From: Faecousia sp. | GTDB taxonomy: Bacteria; Bacillota; Clostridia; Oscillospirales; Oscillospiraceae | Direction of reading: 5' to 3' | Assembly (NCBI GenBank): GCA_029258495.1 | Contig: JARHYV010000306.1 | Span: forward strand, 1 to 6,852 | DNA length: 6,852 nt | Part shown: one piece after another, positions 5,729-6,852 of the stretch | Layout: every line of letters starts with the position of its first letter | Numbering within the stretch: position 1 is the stretch's first letter | Position numbers and translations under genes: made by a program | Notes under the pieces: generated by a model | What the model was told of the DNA's origin: nothing | The model's input: the letters and a program-made list of their open reading frames with translations, nothing else | Database searches by the model: none

Positions 5729-5741
5729 GGAGGATATCATT

Positions 5742-6713
5742 ATGAGTATCAAAAGAATCGGTGTCCTTACCAGTGGCGGAGACGCTCCCGGTATGAATGC
5801 CTGTGTGCGTTCCGTTGTTCGTACAGCACTCTACCACGGTATTGAATGCTATGGCATTCGTCGTGGATGGAATGGTCTTATTACCGGAGATATTATCCGG
5901 TTGGATGAAAAAAATGTATCCCATACGATCAATCGCGGCGGTACGATCCTTTATACCGCAAGAAGTAAGGAATTTATGACTGTAGAAGGCCAACAAAAAG
6001 CTGTTTCTACATGTAAGTTTCTCGGTTTAGATGGTATCATCGCTATTGGTGGTGATGGCACTTTCCGCGGTGCTCAGGCTCTGTCGCGCCATGGTATCAA
6101 TGTAATCGGAATCCCGGGAACCATCGATAACGATATCAGCTGCACCAATTACTGCATTGGCTTTGATACTGCTGCCAATACCGCGATTGAATGTATCGAT
6201 AAGCTGCGTGATACCATGCAGTCCCACGAGCGTTGCTCTGTTGTAGAGGTTATGGGCCGCAATGCCGGTTATCTGGCGATGTATGTAGGTCTTGCTGTTG
6301 GTGCGACCGCTGTCCTTGTGCCTGAAGAGCCAATCGACTTTGAGCGCGATGTGATTGAAAAGATCCGTCAGGCCAGATTCAATGGTTTCACACACTATAT
6401 GATCGTGGTTGCCGAAGGCGCCGGTTCTGCAGCTGGTATTGCCGCACAGATCAAGGATGCAATCGATCTGGATCCCCGTGTGACGGTTCTGGGACATATC
6501 CAGCGCGGTGGCGTACCCTCCGGCCGTGATCGCGTCAATGCAACAAAGATGGGCTATCTGGCCGTAGAACTGCTCAGAGCCGGCAAGAACAACCGGATCG
6601 TATGCACCCATGATGGCAATTTCACCGATGTGGATATCGAAGAAGGTTTGAATATGACAAAGAGCATCCAGCAAATGGAAGTGGATGTTCTGGCGGCAAT
6701 GACCGGTATTTGA
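5742..6713 (+). CDS. pfkA: ATP-dependent 6-phosphofructokinase
   Basis: This cytoplasmic enzyme phosphorylates fructose 6-phosphate to fructose 1,6-bisphosphate, the committed step of glycolysis. The 323-residue product has the normal length of the bacterial homotetrameric enzyme. Motifs: GGDAPGMN (12-19) and GGDGT (103-107) for nucleotide; PGTIDND (125-131) with catalytic Asp129; MGR (171-173); Glu225; GHIQRGG (251-257) for fructose 6-phosphate; plus Arg74, Arg164 and Arg246, the last two reaching across subunits. Gly at the GGDG position and in PGTID marks the ATP type, not the PPi type. Effector-site Arg23 and Arg27 match E. coli Arg21/Arg25, but by my alignment Arg54, Lys211 and Lys213 are replaced by Glu56, Asn214 and Phe216. 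AGGAGG (5728-5733) is 8 nt before the ATG. It appears monocistronic, divergent from the lipoprotein gene and followed by two hairpins; pyruvate kinase (pyk) is not adjacent. Confidence 0.97.
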   Translation: MSIKRIGVLTSGGDAPGMNACVRSVVRTALYHGIECYGIRRGWNGLITGDIIRLDEKNVSHTINRGGTILYTARSKEFMTVEGQQKAVSTCKFLGLDGIIAIGGDGTFRGAQALSRHGINVIGIPGTIDNDISCTNYCIGFDTAANTAIECIDKLRDTMQSHERCSVVEVMGRNAGYLAMYVGLAVGATAVLVPEEPIDFERDVIEKIRQARFNGFTHYMIVVAEGAGSAAGIAAQIKDAIDLDPRVTVLGHIQRGGVPSGRDRVNATKMGYLAVELLRAGKNNRIVCTHDGNFTDVDIEEGLNMTKSIQQMEVDVLAAMTGI

Positions 6714-6721
6714 TCCTAGGA

Positions 6722-6754
6722 TCCCCTGCGGAAAATTTTCCGCAGGGGAATTTT
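6722..6754 (+). terminator. Rho-independent terminator 1 of pfkA
   Basis: A perfect palindrome (6722-6749) with CCCCTGCGGAAAA pairing to TTTTCCGCAGGGG is followed by TTTT (6751-6754). It starts 9 nt after the TGA stop. The stem is long and GC-rich at its base, so termination should be efficient even with a short T run. Confidence 0.88.
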
Positions 6755-6766
6755 ACTGGATATAGG

Positions 6767-6796
6767 AAATGCGCGTACTTCAAGTACGCGCATTTT
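6767..6796. terminator. Second hairpin terminator between pfkA and the convergent gene
   Basis: AAATGCGCGTACTT (6767-6780) pairs with AAGTACGCGCATTT (6782-6795), followed by T and ACTG. It lies 18 nt beyond the first hairpin and 8 nt past the stop of the convergent minus-strand frame. A/T bases flank both sides, so it could back up pfkA termination and also end the convergent gene. Both hairpins are followed by the same nine bases, ATTTTACTG (6750-6758 and 6792-6800). Confidence 0.75.
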
Positions 6797-6803
6797 ACTG
6801 TTA

Positions 6804-6852
6804 TCAGGCTTTTGGATGGCATCTGCTGTACACCTGTTTCAGATGCTGATCT
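6804..6852 (-). CDS. C-terminal end of a probable second XerC/XerD-family tyrosine recombinase (cut by window edge)
   Basis: The minus strand is open from the window edge to TGA at complement 6804-6806, directly followed by TAA. Its last 15 residues read DQHLKQVYSRCHPKA. Known Xer proteins end in a very similar helix after the catalytic Tyr-Thr-His: E. coli XerD ends in HHPRA, and Bacillus XerD/XerC end with a Leu-x-x-Val-Tyr segment and HPRA. The position, a hairpin terminator just beyond the stop and convergence with pfkA support a real gene. Only 15 codons are visible and no catalytic residue is included, so the call rests on a short tail and is tentative. It is distinct from the complete recombinase at 3041-4060, whose tail differs. 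Confidence 0.5.
   Translation of the reverse strand, partial: DQHLKQVYSRCHPKA

Noticed and set aside
6027..6674. Minus-strand open frame of 215 codons inside pfkA
   Set aside because: It is a shadow of pfkA, which is complete and motif-rich on the plus strand; no promoter or ribosome binding site of its own.
6816..6852. Plus-strand ATG frame at the right edge
   Set aside because: No promoter and no clear ribosome binding site, and it directly follows a terminator hairpin; the minus-strand frame has a recognisable C-terminal motif and a double stop.

Overview
The window looks like a chromosomal segment from a Gram-positive member of the Clostridia, most likely the Oscillospiraceae/Ruminococcaceae group. 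This is inferred from strong AGGAGG-type ribosome binding sites, near-consensus or extended -10 sigma-A promoters, intrinsic terminators, a Firmicutes-type lipoprotein with DUF4163/DUF3298-like sequence, an ATP-type PfkA, and a tyrosine recombinase whose long N-terminal half resembles those I remember from that group. Base composition looks moderate (mid-40s % GC by eye, not computed). No rRNA, tRNA, CRISPR array or insertion sequence was seen.

Layout, left to right. (1) 1-1033, minus: the first 344 residues of a class-3 aldehyde dehydrogenase, cut by the window edge. (2) 1034-1158: back-to-back promoters for the dehydrogenase and radA. (3) 1159-2520, plus: full-length radA (DNA repair and recombination ATPase), ended by a strong hairpin terminator. 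(4) 2562-2978, minus: a small XRE-type regulator with a single C-terminal transmembrane helix. (5) 3041-4060, minus: a full-length XerC/XerD-like tyrosine recombinase with all catalytic residues. (6) 4061-4332: a non-coding stretch holding a putative recombinase promoter, a very long hairpin-forming palindrome, and the terminator of the next gene. (7) 4333-5571, minus: a secreted lipoprotein of the PdaC/RsiV type, starting at GTG. (8) 5572-5741: a divergent promoter region with a perfect 14-bp palindrome touching the pfkA ribosome binding site. (9) 5742-6713, plus: pfkA (6-phosphofructokinase), followed by two tandem hairpins. (10) 6804-6852, minus: 15 codons that look like the extreme C-terminus of a second Xer-family recombinase, cut by the right edge.

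The genes mostly appear to be separate transcription units, each with its own promoter. The exception is the recombinase/XRE pair: no terminator is visible between them, so read-through is likely. The biology is largely housekeeping: glycolysis (PfkA), recombinational repair (RadA) and probably chromosome resolution (Xer proteins). The most curious parts are the regulatory DNA and the less ordinary proteins: the 24-bp-arm palindrome upstream of the recombinase, the pfkA leader palindrome, the membrane-anchored XRE regulator with repeated AGTTG elements at its promoter, and the orphan RsiV-like lipoprotein. I see no convincing evidence of a defence island, prophage or other obviously new multi-gene system.
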